From: Galaxea fascicularis
Taxonomy: Eukaryota > Cnidaria > Anthozoa > Scleractinia > Euphylliidae
DNA: 64,000 bases
Direction: 5' to 3'
NCBI GenBank assembly: GCA_948470475.1
Contig: OX419343.1
Location: 12,374,434-12,438,433, forward strand
Shown here piece by piece: positions 23,235 through 36,339 of the stretch (position 1 is its first letter; the number at the start of each line of letters is the position of its first letter). The position numbers and the translations under genes are program-made. The notes under the pieces were generated by a model, which saw nothing but the letters and a program-made list of their open reading frames with translations, ran no database searches and was not told the DNA's origin.

Positions 23235-26200
23235 TTGCCAAGAAAGCAAAAAAATGGGGGAGCACTGTGCTGGTTTTCGAGATAAGTGCATTTTTAGAAG
23301 CTCGTGTTATTTTAAGATGTTCTTAGCTTATGCACTGTCAGCAATAAAAAAAGCTACAGTAGTGAAATTTAGATCTGGTAAACGTACTGAATTCAACTTA
23401 TATAACTAAATAAACTTTTGCAGCTGGTGTCTTTTTCTGAGGTGAAACAGACCTTGAAAAACGATAGTTTACATTTTAGTTTAAGACAGAAAACTTTGGT
23501 CGAACAAGAGCATAAAAGGCAAAATATTTGTAACTTCTCATGCACAGATTTTTTTTGTTTTTTGTTAAATGGACAAAATCAGGAAAGGGAGTGATCTATG
23601 AAAAGAAAAATGGTGGTCACTGAGCATTCAAGAGAGTAAAATCGCTGGGAAGTTCTCAAAGCGATTGTCTATTCACACTGTCATGTCATTGCGTTACATT
23701 TCCAAGAAGACCTGGGTCCACAGCTATCCCATGATGCCACATGCTTTCACGTTCCATTCTTGTGGAAAATGTTGGTGCCTTTAGCAGGCATGCTTTGTTG
23801 ATGTTTCGTGAGCTTTTACAAAACAAAAAAAGTTTTTACAGAACATGCTCAAAAAATCTGCGGTAGCAATGAGCGCAAACATCCTTGAATACTGTTATAT
23901 TTAAAGAATTATTGTTTCTGTCTTGTATTTATAGAATCTTATCATACAGTATTGTTCATTTTCGTGACTTGATAATGACACCTGAGAACATTGAAACATT
24001 GTCAGTTTAAACTTTTTTTTCAATTCTTAAAAATTAATTGTTTTTAGTCACATTTTATTGCAGTTTTTTATACAATGAACTTTAACATAAAAATTAATCA
24101 CTAGGTTTCAAGATTCATAACCAAAAAACAGTAGCATACTGTAGTTTTAGTTTTGGTAAGGAGTAGCAGATGTATGCCAGCAACAATATTAATTGCACAT
24201 TGGATAGAGGGATGTGCAATGTAATAATTACAGTGTATTAACATGGCAAAATTATGTGGTCCCGAGGATGATGTGCTGAGAGGTCTCCATACAGCCCTGT
24301 ACATTAATAAATTATTATTCATGCATTACTGTTACACTTTCCTCGAAAACAAACAGCTTGCAGGAAAATATAGTTTAAGTGGTAAATTGAAGCTATGTGA
24401 AAAGCTTACTGCTTATGTTCACACTGGAGATTTTAATGATTGATTCTTGTAGTGAAACAGAAAAGTGTGAAGTCAAGTGAATCAAACTGAATAAGCACTT
24501 CCATTTGCCACAGCTGTATATTTGCATTCATGTAATGTTAATTTTCTCCTCAGCTGCAAGATTCCGAGCACCTTACCATCCAAATCCTCAGGCCATGATG
24601 GGACAGGTCTTTATATTTTCATTATTTTGCTCTTTATTTAAAGGAAGGCTATTGCTAAGTGTAGCGAAAGCAGTTAAGTCACGCACGCGCGATGTACGAC
24701 ACTTGAAGCGGCGTACGCTTCTGAAACAAATTTTGCATGCGCAACATTGCGTAAGTTTTCACCACTTTCTTATTTAAGCTGGTTTACGTTTGAAGTTGCA
24801 ATACTTTTTGGCCTTAAGAGTACTAGTTTAGTTGTTGCAAGTTTCTTTGAACGTGTATTCAGTCATTTAAGGCTTTTTCATACGTATTTGTTTCGTCTGT
24901 GCGCTACTTGTGTTTCTAGATCTTTCTAGTAAGTTCCGTGGTGTCGTGAAAGCACACGCGAAAGCACACGCATAGCGCCACGACACCCAACTAAAGTCAT
25001 AAAGGATTAGTTTTTTCCGTTAGCAAGATCAGTTGACGCAAGATCTGTTAATTCACCTCAAGTTTCTCCAAGTTTAACATTGTTCTGGTGACCAAGGCAG
25101 CACCAAGCTCTCACGGTGTTTATAGAGTTTTAAAGAATAAACAGCAGTTTGTGAACTGACGTTCCCCCAAATCACTGGAGCAATACTAAGAAACTGTGCA
25201 TCGTTGTGTTTAATGATAAGTAAATCTCTACATGTATGTGTACTCGCTAATAATTTTAGACTCCAAACCAGTGGGGACAGATGGGTTTTGGGCAACCGCG
25301 GTTTACAACACAGAGATTAATCTCACAGGTGAGTGTAGGAACTTCTGTTATCATAGACAATGATGCATAACATATTTTATACCTTTGTTGCCCAGTTCTG
25401 GATATGGTTGATCGTAAAGCAGTCACACAAAAATTTACTGTTTTGGGGTTTCATGCAAATTTTGATTAAAAACAACAACTAAAGAGTAAAGCAATAGAGC
25501 AATAAAGGATACCATCAAACAAGCTGAAATAGTGAGAAAATTAATCTGCAGTTAAAGAAGGAAACTAAACAATCAGATTGTAAATCAAGTATTGTCGCAT
25601 GATAAAATTAACTTTCCTTCCTTTATATTACTGAGCAAAAATGGCTAGCCATTATTACTTTTCCACCTCACTTAAGATCTAAGTGACAAATGAAATTGTA
25701 CACCATTTGGTGACAACTTTTAGATTTTAATCTATTTTTTATCTATTGATATGTCTGTCTTGTTTTTTTCCTGCCCTTTTATGTTTTATTTTTAGTTTCT
25801 ATTGATTTTTGTAAAAATAATAATTTTTGACTTTGTTTAGTGCTTTCTTACGGTAAATATTACTGTAATTATAGTACACTCAACAAAATTACTCAATTCT
25901 GATTGATCGAGAGCAGTACAATTAATCCCAACTAGTACTCGGTAGGAGTACCTATTAAGTTTCCATGACAACAGCATGTAAGTTTGTGATTTTGTTGAAT
26001 GTAATTATAAATAAAAAATTTCATGACCTTCTCGTACAGTTCGGGATTGATAGATACTCGTGATTTTGAAAGTTCTCAAATTGCACGAGCCTTTAGGTGA
26101 GTGCAATTTTGAGAACTTTCAAAATCACATCGTGCGGTTCCTATACTAATAGTATGTAAGGTCTGGTTCGCCTCAGTTACCCGGTAGCTCTAAGCCATCT

Positions 26201-29200
26201 GCGGCCTAGTCTACCTGCAATTAATTTATTTTGCATGAAATACATGTAAATAACTTGAACTTGAATGTTAAAGGCAAAACAGATAGAGAAATAGGTGTAG
26301 AACAGAATAGTTTGAAATAACTATTGTGTTTCACAGAAGAAGAAAAGAATTGCCTCTGTGAAAGTGTATTATTTTTTCAAGTGTACATACAGTATCCCAC
26401 TGTCAGTAAGTTACACTGTATTGTTTGGCTGACCTTTATTTGCAGTCATCTGATATTCGTATTCCAAAGCCGCCAAAACCTCCAGAGAAACCATTAATGC
26501 CTTACATGAGATACAGCAGAAAGGTAAGCAGATGTTCCGTCTGAAGAGATTTAAAAAATCTCAAACCATAAGTTATATTTTCTGTTAGTTTTTTCAATTT
26601 CATTATACTGACTGTCCAAATACAAATGTGAATCAAAAGTAGTAAAAGCTCATTGTCATTTTAGACATTCTTGTTTTGATTCCTGCCTGGGAGTCTGATT
26701 TCCTTTACAGTTGTCCTTTTGCTTGTTACCCAGCAACTAGCATATCAGGTTAACTTTAATCTTGTGGTTTGATTTTATGCAGGTCTGGGATCAAGTCAAA
26801 CTTCAAAATGCAGATTTGAAGTTATGGGAAATCGGTAGAATCATTGGGCAGATGTGGAGAGATTTGAGTGACCAAGAAAAACAGGTTGGCAGCTGAATTT
26901 AGAATTTAGGAGTTGAATTTATTCAGCAGAGGTTTCACTGCTCAAAACATTCCACTCCTCTCCTTCCATCAGCTTAGGCTACTTACAGCTGTATGTAGGC
27001 TGAAGTTGTACCTAAAAAAATCAGATCTTGAAAATGCAGACCTCAGACCCCTAGGTGTGCTTTACAATGCTAACTGTAAAGCACCAAGTCTTCAGCAGTT
27101 AGCCTGTTTTGTTCTCATTATGTCTTTTTATTGCAGGAACACATAGATGAGTATGAACTAGAAAAGGTATGGTGCTGGAGCTCTAATTAACATTATTAAA
27201 GGCAGATTTCTTTCTTGTTGTCCATCTCAGTATGTGTAACTTGCTGAGGTGACATTTAAACAATCAGAAACTGAATCATTGTGTTGTATTCTAAAAAGAA
27301 TTTACTTGACTGTCTCCAGTTCATGTTAGTCTGTGTTTGTTTATAATTTTTTGTGTTGCTATTATGTTTCTCTTTTAGCAAGAATACAATGAAGCAATGA
27401 AAGCTTACCATAACTCCCCAGCTTATCAAGCATGGATTGTGGCTAAAGGCAGAGGTAAAAACAGGCAGATGTTGTCAATGCAAATCATTTCAGTGAAGAA
27501 GAAAAAAAAGCAATATGAGACTTACTTGTTTCTATTATTCAGTTTCAGGGGTTTCAATAAGTTCTGAAATAGCCATCTGAGCTTGCTAAAGTGAGCGGCA
27601 ACCTGATTAATTTTTTAATCATTTTAGTGAAATCTAGACAAAGAAGGTGGCTGTGAGAGGTAAATTCTAACAAACTAGGCGGGGGTTTTCGCTGGTTGCC
27701 AGCTTCTAATGAAACCCCTGTGTTTGCTCAAGAATCTTATTCAGACCATTATTAAGGACTATGTCATTTACAATGTGGAGTTTGCCTTGCTATTATTTTT
27801 TTGGAGGTAGCTTCATCCATATAACAAGTCTGTCCTGGTGTTGCAGTGGAACCCTGCCTTATGGTCACCCTGTTAATACAGTCCTCTTGTTATTACAGCC
27901 ACTTTTTCAGGTTTTCCCAGTGAAATGCCCGTACATTAATTTTTCTATAAGAAAACCCCATTAATGTGGCCACACATTAAAACGGCCTGATTTTCATGGC
28001 CCATTGGTAATCGTATTAACAGGATTCCACTGTATTACACTCAATAGCTGTCTTGTGCTTACTCATTGCTAAGCAACCTAACTGGGGGAGAAGAAGATGA
28101 CAACTACAGGGACCACTCAGGAAGGGGGGGGGGTGCTGGCCTGCCCCTCCCACACACACACTTTTTGTGAAAAAAAATATTAATAGTAATTTTTGTAAAA
28201 TACGTTTCCGGAAATGAAGGGGAGTTTTATAGTCGGCTAAAGCTGGTGGACCTCTTGGGAAAACATCCAAGTCTGACGGAATAAGTCTGTGTTTTAACCA
28301 TTTTTATGGTCACACCTTTCCTGGCCACTGCACTTTAAAAGTTGCTCTGCTGGCCCTGAACTAGGCATGCAAAACATCAAGTAATCATCCATAAGGTTTT
28401 GTAGCCTCTCAAGATTGCTTTTTATACCTAGTGTAAATTGTAGATCTTCAATAATGTGCTGTTTGGTCTTCACAGCACAAGCTGCCCTGCAGGAACAACA
28501 GGCAATGGAAAGGGCCATGATTGGCTCAGCTTTGCCTTTTGGGGTAAGTCCCATGTCTACGTGGATATGTTTGATGTTTTTGCTGTACCATGTTTCTACT
28601 TTTTTAAGCAAACAACTGATGAAAGCTACCAGTAACAATCATGAGCATTTTCATTATGCAAGTAGGTGTGCTAAAATCTATCACAAAAAAAAAACATTTT
28701 AAACCTTTTTCAGAAGGAACAGGAAAATTTTTTTCAGACTTAATGTGTACCCATTGTGTTCACCTACAGCCTGATTATTTTTATTTATAATTGGAACCAT
28801 TCACCTTTTTATTTATTCAACTTTTTAGCCACTGTAACTACAAACTGTGAGAGCCTTACAGTGTATGCGTCTTGGCTGTCCATTTTAGGTTTTTACATGA
28901 AAACCTGCTATAATCAGTTGTGCCAACAAACTTTCTTTAAATATTGAAAAATCAAACTTCATACTTTTTCATCCACCTCAAAAGAAGTTGCAGGACTCTT
29001 CTTTTAATCTTAAACTATGCAATAAGCAACTGAAGAGAGAATATTGCATTAAATATCTTGGTATTTTGATTGACTCTCATCTAAACTGGAAAAAACAAGT
29101 TGAATTTATAGGTAAAAAAATTAGGAGAAGTATTGGCATCTTATGCAAACTAAGACATTATGTCGATTTGAATATTTTGGTGAAACTCTATTATGCTTTA

Positions 29201-32200
29201 ATTTATCCTTTTTTGACCTATGGAATTCTAATTTGGGGAAATACTTATGACACTACTCTCAAACCTATATTTATATTACAAAAGAAAGCGGTACGCATCA
29301 TCACATTCTCTAAACTAGATAGCTATTCTAGTCCATTATTTAAATCTCTTGGACTAATTAAGTTTTTTGATATTGCTTTATTTCAAATTGCGTTTTTTAT
29401 GTACAGATTTCATAATAATCTGCTGCCTGCTGCATTTCATTATTTTTTTACTAAGGTAACAAGTGTTCATAGCTATAATACTAGATTTGCAGCAAAACAC
29501 TCTTACTATCTTCCCTACGCTAGAACCAATTATGGCAAATTTAATATCCGTTTTCAAGGTCCATCTGTCTGGAATGCTATTGATGATAATATAAAAGTAT
29601 CATCCTCTATATCAATCTTCAAAAAACGATTAAAGGAACAATATCTCGAAAGATACTAGGGGTTAGTTGCTGTACTTCTTGACTTCTTCTTGACTGTTTT
29701 TTTTTTTTTTTCCTTTTTTTCTCTCTTGTAGTTTGCTCCCGATTTCACATATTTATAATTAATATATTATATCCCTTATACGTTCTGTGTTCTGTGTTCT
29801 GTGTTGTCTTGTGTTTCTTTATTGTGTGTGCCGACCTAAACTAGTAGTTAACATATATATAAACTGGCTGCCTATCATTATTAACCTTTCAGTTATTCTA
29901 GGCAGCCAGTGCTCTCCTATTTTATTTTTGTAATTGACAAATGTATTTATACGTAACTTTTCAAAGTGAGAGAATAAAGTTGTTGTTGTTGTTGTTGTTG
30001 TTGTTGTAACAATGTTCACTTGTCTGGACATTGTCTGAACTTTGCTATAAAGTAAACTTTGGGATTCATCTCGATGTTGATTTGTCTGCATTTACAGTGT
30101 CGACTTTAGAGGTAAAAAATCTGGCATGTGTGTTAGGTATATTTAAATCTTTATTTTCGGATAAAGTGAGTTTAAAATGCAAACAGAGGATTTTGTTAAT
30201 TGTGGTATTCATACCCACTCATTTGCACAGAGAGGCTATTTTAGGATCTCATTTCATGGGAATGCACAGGGAAGAGGGACAATAGAAGTGACACCTGTCA
30301 TCAGCCCATCCCTCCCCTCCCATTCTCAGCTTATCCCTTGGTCTTCAAACTTTCTTTTCTCATAACCTCTAGTTAAAATCTAGGGACAGCTAAGCTTTTG
30401 CAGGTCAACATTGTTCATAGCTTTTTTTTCTGCATTTGTTTCACAGAAATTAGATGATGCCAGGTTTGGAATTCAACCTGTAGATGACGACGATGGTAAT
30501 AATGTTATGATTTCAGTGGTGTTAAAAATAATGCTGTTGTGGAATCCCTGTTATTATGCGCAGTCATAAGGGGTGCTTCCATAATACCTTTTTGTTTTTA
30601 AAAGTAGTTTATGGCTGCAGATACAGCTGTATGTAAACATCATACCAAAACAAGGGCATGGTTAAAGGAGTTCAGCACAAGGCAAAAACGTCTTACAACA
30701 TCAAAAATGGAATGTCTGGCAACGAATGGGTAATTTAAAGATATTGCGCATGTGTTTCTCGGCTTCCAGATGTTCACGGGAGATCAGAGAAACGCGCGCT
30801 AAATCGGAAGATGGTTATGAAAAACTGATGATGTCTGTCGGGACGGGGACTGAACCAAGTGCCACACCCTTAGGTTCAGATTTTCAGACTTTTTATTGTT
30901 CCGCACAATTAACGTATTATTATTGTCAGTCTAACTAGAAACATTACAATACAAATAAAACATTCCCAGGACTAAGGAGTACCCCCTTCACTAATAAGCA
31001 GTCAACAGCTGTATGTCTTCTCGGTGACACCAAGCATTTACGTGATACACACTCCACTGATCCTTTGGTGCCGAATGAGCTGTTGGGGTTTTGGGTCTCT
31101 CTCTTTGCTACTGGGCCTAGTTGGTAATCCGCTGGTTATCACCTTCCTTGTAATGTTTTCCGAACCTAAAATTGGCCGTAATTTATTATGTGAGGGGCAA
31201 AACGCTTGGTGACTGAAATCTTCAGTGATTGGTGATGGTTTACACAAACCAAGGTCCAGCTTAATCTCGGTAGGCGCGCGTTTCTCGAAACGAAACGAAA
31301 ACGCTTCGGGTCCGAAAATCTATTTTAGTACACTATGTTCATTACTAGAGATTCGAATTCTAATACTTTTCATAATCGCTCATTAAAGCTAGCGATAAAA
31401 TTGAGGAATACATTGCGCTAGTTTGCCGGAAAAGCTAGTACAAATCGGTAGAAAACCAGGTTAAAAAATACTTCTCGCGCCCGAAATGTTTTCTGTTGAA
31501 AAGCACACGGCAGAGCACTTATTATAGCAGTTCATGGATTTTGTTCGCTTTTTTTGTCCAGATGAGGATGACTCGTTTTCCGTCAAGCACATTTCTGCAG
31601 CTCGATTTCATCGAAACCACAAGTTGATGGCGGAAATATTCAGTGACACAGTCGTCAGAGATGTTCGAACAGGTAAGATCTGCCGTGAGTGGGACTCTTG
31701 CGAGTGTCGCAGGGGTTTCATTAAGGTTTTGAGTAGGAAGGCAATTACTTTTCACAGGCGGGTAAATATGTATTGGTTTAACTTATTTATCACAAAAAAT
31801 CAGACCGTGAAGTGCTCATGGCAGGCGAGCAAAACTATCATTGCAGCCAACCAATTTGCCCGGTGCCTGGCCCTTAATGAAACCTATGTATTCGCATTCT
31901 AAACTGCAGTTCTGTTTTGGGTAATGACATTTTTTCTTTCTATTACAGTTGTGACCAAGTCTCGTTTAGGAGTATTAAAACGCCAAGTACAGTCACTTAT
32001 AGCACACCAGGTAAGTAACCTTCCTGGCTTGTTCCTCTTCTGTAGCTTGTTGCTGAGAGTGACATGGTAATTTTCTTTTTGTATCTCTGCTAGAAAAAGC
32101 TGGAAAGTGAGCTGCAACAAATCGAGGAAAAGTTTGAAAGTAAAAAACGAAAGATTAACGATGACAGCGAAAAATTCAACGACGCACTTAAAAAGGTAAA

Positions 32201-34083
32201 AGAGGTTAATTTTTGGTTCAGTAACGGCGTGAAATACAAATACCGTCAGCTCAAAATGTTGTATTTGGTAGAAAAGAGAGGGTGCCGGGCACCTTAACAA
32301 TACCGGACTAACATATTTTCTGTGACAAAAAGGTGAAAACTTGGTGGCATTTGACCCTCTTGCTGAATGATGACCCAGAAAGTACTGGAGAACTACTATT
32401 TGCCTTATGCTGTAAAAGCAATTGTCAGCTCGATCACAAAATCAGAAGTATTCTTTTGTCACCTAGACCTGTGCTACCCCTATCATGGCTTCCTGTAGTC
32501 TTCTCTCCTAACACTAAAGATGCAAAACAAAAAAGGAGACCGTGTGACAGGGTCCAAAATTAACTTTTTTTATATGGACGCCAACTGGCGATCAAATATA
32601 AATTTGTGGTTACCAGAGGGGTAATTGTAGTCGCCAAAAATTCCCCCTCCCTTTTTTAAATAAAAGTTTAAACAAAAAAAATGCATGGTATGGACATTTT
32701 TATGCTGAAAAATTACACTATTCTCGTTCCCGATACAAGAAAGCATCCATGCGTGTATGAGTGAAGTATTCATTTTTTTTTCACCAAATTACTTTTCTGA
32801 CCTAGAACGCAGGTACAGAAAGCCATCTGCCCATGACTGCACTCTATTTCTTCCGTAACTGCCACGAAACATAAATGCGAGTCAAGCCGCCATGTTGCTC
32901 TTACCAGGCCACAACCGTGCCGCATTACTCGTACCAGTTCACCAAAATAATGTTTACCTGTTCCCGGTTGTTCAAAGGCTGGATAGCGCTATCCACGGGA
33001 TAAATATCTATCCAGTGGATAGTGCAATTAGCTTTCCCAATACTTATCTGCTGGATAGTGATTTATCCGGTGGATAGCACTATCCAACGTTTGAACAGCC
33101 GGGGCCAGGTGTATAAAGAAAGGGGAAGAGGATAACACTAGAGCATGTTGGCTTTGTGCACCTGCAATACGTTTTTAAGTGCGTTTTATGTGGGAAATTT
33201 AGTGTTGTACAGCTGTGCATAGTTCTGTACAGATATAAGGGTACACTATAATTCCCCATATTCAACGTACTTACTGTACTTCAGTGGAAACCGCTGAAAA
33301 AAACAGCGGCTTGGAAACGTTCAACTCGTACTAATCGTAGCGGATCGTACTGTTGTGGAGGTAGATTAACCGGAAAATTTGTTTCACTTTTAATTCAACA
33401 ACATCAACAGGACAAAAAGTGAGCCATCTCTTGGCAAATAGCTTCGAGATTTATTCTTATAAATCACTTTCTCTGAACGTTGAAAGTCCACAATAACAAC
33501 TAGCTTTATAAGTCGCCAGCTGGCGACCAGCTATGAAATCTCGGTTGCCACCACTCAAGTTTTAGTCGCATTGGCGACCAGGAAAGCGCAATTTCGGACC
33601 CAGCTGTCAGTTTGAAGAAGTGTCCTAAAAATTGGAAGCGGATATGCAATAACCTGTCTCTCAAGTTTAACCCTCTAACTCCCACGATCTGACTATTAGT
33701 TCTCCTTTCTAGCTGTCAGGCAGTTCATTGTACATTAGTGAAGAGAATTTAGGGTTATATCAAGATTGAACCCTCTGGGTGAAAGTTTGTCTATTTGATC
33801 AGCTTTTTGCTTTTTGCTTGTTGTTAGAAAAAGAGGAAAATCAGAACAGAAGAGAATATATTCCACCAGTTCGTACAATATATGCTGTGCTTAGACCTCG
33901 AAAGAGTCACTGGCTCTTGACTGATCATAGAAGTTTTGAGTAACCGTGATGTTAATACTTTTGTTTTATTTCATGTAGCTTTGTGAACCTCCAAGTGGAA
34001 AGCAAACCAAACGGGATGAATCCACGTCAACGAAAAGAAGTGCGAAACCCAGCGATCCCTCGACCCCATCCCCAGGGGAATGA
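22204..34083 (+). CDS. SMARCE1: SMARCE1 (BAF57), HMG-box subunit of the SWI/SNF (BAF) complex; complete, 13 exons
   Basis: BAF57 is a nuclear subunit of the BAF chromatin remodeller; its HMG box binds DNA and its coiled coil packs into the complex. Coding exons: 22204-22318, 24554-24606, 25260-25328, 26446-26523, 26783-26884, 27137-27166, 27379-27454, 28476-28543, 30447-30495, 31562-31672, 31949-32010, 32094-32195, 33979-34083. All have GT/AG borders and join in frame to 1020 bases (339 residues). Residues 1-79 are Gln/Pro/Gly-rich ([18 protein letters not shown]). The signature [20 protein letters not shown] precedes the HMG box at about 88-160 ([54 protein letters not shown]). Then come [45 protein letters not shown] and the coiled coil [20 protein letters not shown]. 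It lacks the long acidic tail of vertebrate BAF57 (about 411 residues as I recall). Start chosen as the first in-frame Met of the open exon. Confidence 0.95.
22319..24553 (+). other. SMARCE1 intron 1
   Basis: The 2.2-kb first intron is AT-rich. I see no further exon or structured RNA gene; open frames in it are short and biased. Confidence 0.55.
25869..26150 (-). repeat. Dispersed 0.28-kb repeat (copy 2), in SMARCE1 intron 3
   Basis: Reverse-orientation counterpart of 10352-10638. It contains a strong hairpin: GTGATTTTGAAAGTTCTCAA at left, AATTTTGAGAACTTTCAAAA at right, and the turn GCACGAGCCTTTAGGTGAGT. The two copies differ by scattered substitutions and small indels, so they are not recent duplicates. 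Confidence 0.7.
28913..30006 (+). mobile_element. 5'-truncated CR1/L2-type LINE in SMARCE1 intron 8
   Basis: An open frame from about 28913 to the stop at 29657-29659 encodes the end of a non-LTR reverse transcriptase. It begins at the thumb region ([20 protein letters not shown]), then [79 protein letters not shown] and [12 protein letters not shown]. The palm domain with its catalytic motifs, and any endonuclease, are absent. The 3' UTR has an 11-bp stem-loop (29863-29873 with 29900-29910), then AATAAAG (29973-29979) and a TTG microsatellite to 30006, as in CR1/L2 elements. The frame is still open for about 248 codons, so the insertion is fairly young. Confidence 0.88.
32956..33110. mobile_element. 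Palindromic element with TGGATAG repeats in the last SMARCE1 intron
   Basis: The left end ACCTGTTCCCGGTTGTTCAA and right end TTGAACAGCCGGGGCCAGGT are inverted matches, followed inward by GGATAGCGCTATCCAC against GTGGATAGCACTATCC. Inside, CTGGATAG and GTGGATAG recur. About 155 bp, non-coding. Confidence 0.7.
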
Positions 34084-34219
34084 AAAACAGCCATCACTTG
34101 ACTTAGCTAGTTCTTTCTCGACTGCTGGCCTCTTAAATATCAAACTGAATTGAAGACACTTTTTTTACGACCTGTCCTTATTATGAACATGGAGTTCATA
34201 GATTGAAAGGCCAACACAT

Positions 34220-34225
34220 AATAAA
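34220..34225 (+). terminator. Candidate polyadenylation signal of SMARCE1
   Basis: AATAAA on the coding strand, 137 bases after the stop codon; the first canonical hexamer downstream. Confidence 0.55.
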
Positions 34226-36333
34226 TAGTAACATTTATTGTTCTTTTAATATTCAGTGCAATTGTTAAAAGAGATTAAAGGGTATGTGGTAATGAGTTCT
34301 ACTTCATATTTTAAATTTTTACTCGTAAAGGTTTGAAATCAAGACGGAAGTAAGTCAGTCGTGTAATATAGCTTTTTGCATCCACATTGCAAGCTGTTCT
34401 TTAACCAGTGATGGTGTGGGACGTGAGAGGAGGGCTTACGAAGGTCGTAACAGGGAGGGTAGAGGATGTGTTTGGGGTACTGTAGCAGCTCTCATAAGCA
34501 CTAAATTTCATTGGCAGGCATAGTGTAGCACCTCTATTGTTTTAGGGATAGGGTCCATTGTTTGTGTTGTTTGTTCTTTTGTTTGCCTAAAGGGTTGCAA
34601 GGCAATCTCGTGAGACCTTACGAGAGCTGCTACATGCCCCTGTGTTTGATGTGGTAACGTATAACTTTTACTGTTCGACTCTGACTTGTCCGGTTACCGT
34701 CTGATAACACAACAGCTTGGACAGCCTAATGCGCTATCGCCAACTAATCACATCACAAATAAAATCCAACTAAGAAATGGGTAAAGGAAAGAACCACTTC
34801 AGTTGCAAGACGCACAAAAATAGAAATTATTTTATTGCGATCGTCCTATGACCGCGGGTGTGTTGGCGGTCTTGCTATTTTTCAGATTTCGTTGATTCGT
34901 TTGCTGAACGTCGTCAGCAATGACAAGTCAAGCAACAGACACACATTTTAGGAAGACGTTTCCGCAGTAGTCTTCCCCAATATTGTTTGCTACTTTGAAC
35001 GTGTTGAAGGGTCTTTATATTTGACCAGCTACAAACTTCCGACGATAACCACGGTCACCCTAGTTGTGAAAGTCCCGAAAATTACCTCCCTTACCAAGTC
35101 CCAGCGAGATGTTTGTATTGTCCTGACCTGAGTTAAACGGTCGCGTTGTTGAAATTGTTGTTGCGAAAAAATTACTTTTTTTTCTTCAGACTGATAGCCT
35201 CTCATTCAGTCGTTTCTAAAAACGACTTGTAGGAGGCTTTGAGACCAACATCATGATATAAAAATTCTCTTTCGATTTTCCGCTTTTTGGCAAAATTGCG
35301 GGACCTGAGTGAAAAATACTAGATGAAAAAGAAAGAATCGTGATCAGCTTTTGGCAGAAATAGGGTGGGGAGGAATTACAAGGAAAAATCGAGGGAAGTC
35401 TGGACGAGACATCCGGGAATGCAAACGCTTGATTTGGACTGGGAGACTGAAAACAAGATCGGTTCCCTTGGCAACCACATGTTTACACATCGTGAGGAAG
35501 ACTGCGGAAGTGACCTTTGTCTGCTCAAGTCTGCCCCCTTTTATCTTTTCAATCTTTTGTTCAAATGGTGCCTCGGTTTGAATATCAGTTTCTGGCATCC
35601 TCCTGAAAACTTCTAAACTTGCGGGAAATTCGGTAGTCGGCGAAACAACACAACCGACGCGCGGAAGAGGTGAGTGAGGTCTTCATGTTTAGAGCTGTAA
35701 TTATTTGGATACAAAAGCGTTTTTTGGACCACATAAGGTTTGACTTCCTTTAAAATCATTTGCCTGGATTATTCAGTGGGATTATTTTCTGTTACTCGGT
35801 GAAAGAAGTGGCTTTTTACCCCGCTGCGAGCGCGAAGCAAATTTTCGCGCGCCATCTTGATGTAAGTCTTAAAAAATATTTTCATGTGGAAATGTTGTAG
35901 CTATAGAATTAGGTATATTCACGCTAGCTCACGCAGATAAAGAGACTAAATGAAAAGACCTGTAGTTATAGTTAGTAGGCTATAAAGCAAGCTTGCCGAC
36001 TTTCATTTTTAAATGACCATGATCGAAAGCAGAAGCATGTATATGCTTCTGTCGAAGTTATAGGCTTGCCGCTTGCGCATGTACGAATTTCTTTTATTTG
36101 CCATCCTCACTGCATAAAGAAGAGTGATGTCGGTTGGATTTCAGCCAAAACATTTTATGAGCGATTGGATAATATTTTATTGCACAGAACGTTTGCTTTT
36201 AATTCGATATAAGCATCCAAGGCTCCGTTCACTGAAACAAATTGATTGTGCGGGCTTTGGAGAAAGCCGTACAGGAACTAGGTTTTGAGAACCGAGCGAT
36301 ACACCCCTACCAAGAATTTCGAGGAGTCCCCCC
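34226..36333. other. Intergenic DNA between SMARCE1 and the palindromic transposon
   Basis: A diverged fragment at about 35065-35155 (AGTCCCGAAAATTACCTCCC, then GTCCTGACCTGAGTTAAACG) is related to the transposon at 5488-6322. The stretch 36270-36333 (AGAACCGAGCGATACACCCC, CCAAGAATTTCGAGGAGTCC) resembles 21680-21740, so it is a repeat into which the next element inserted. No gene recognised. Confidence 0.5.
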
Positions 36334-36339
36334 CAGCCC

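Noticed and set aside
24940..24990. GAAAGCACACGC direct repeat flanked by TGTCGTG and CACGACA
   Set aside because: A small imperfect palindrome, too short and without a second copy in the window to call an element.
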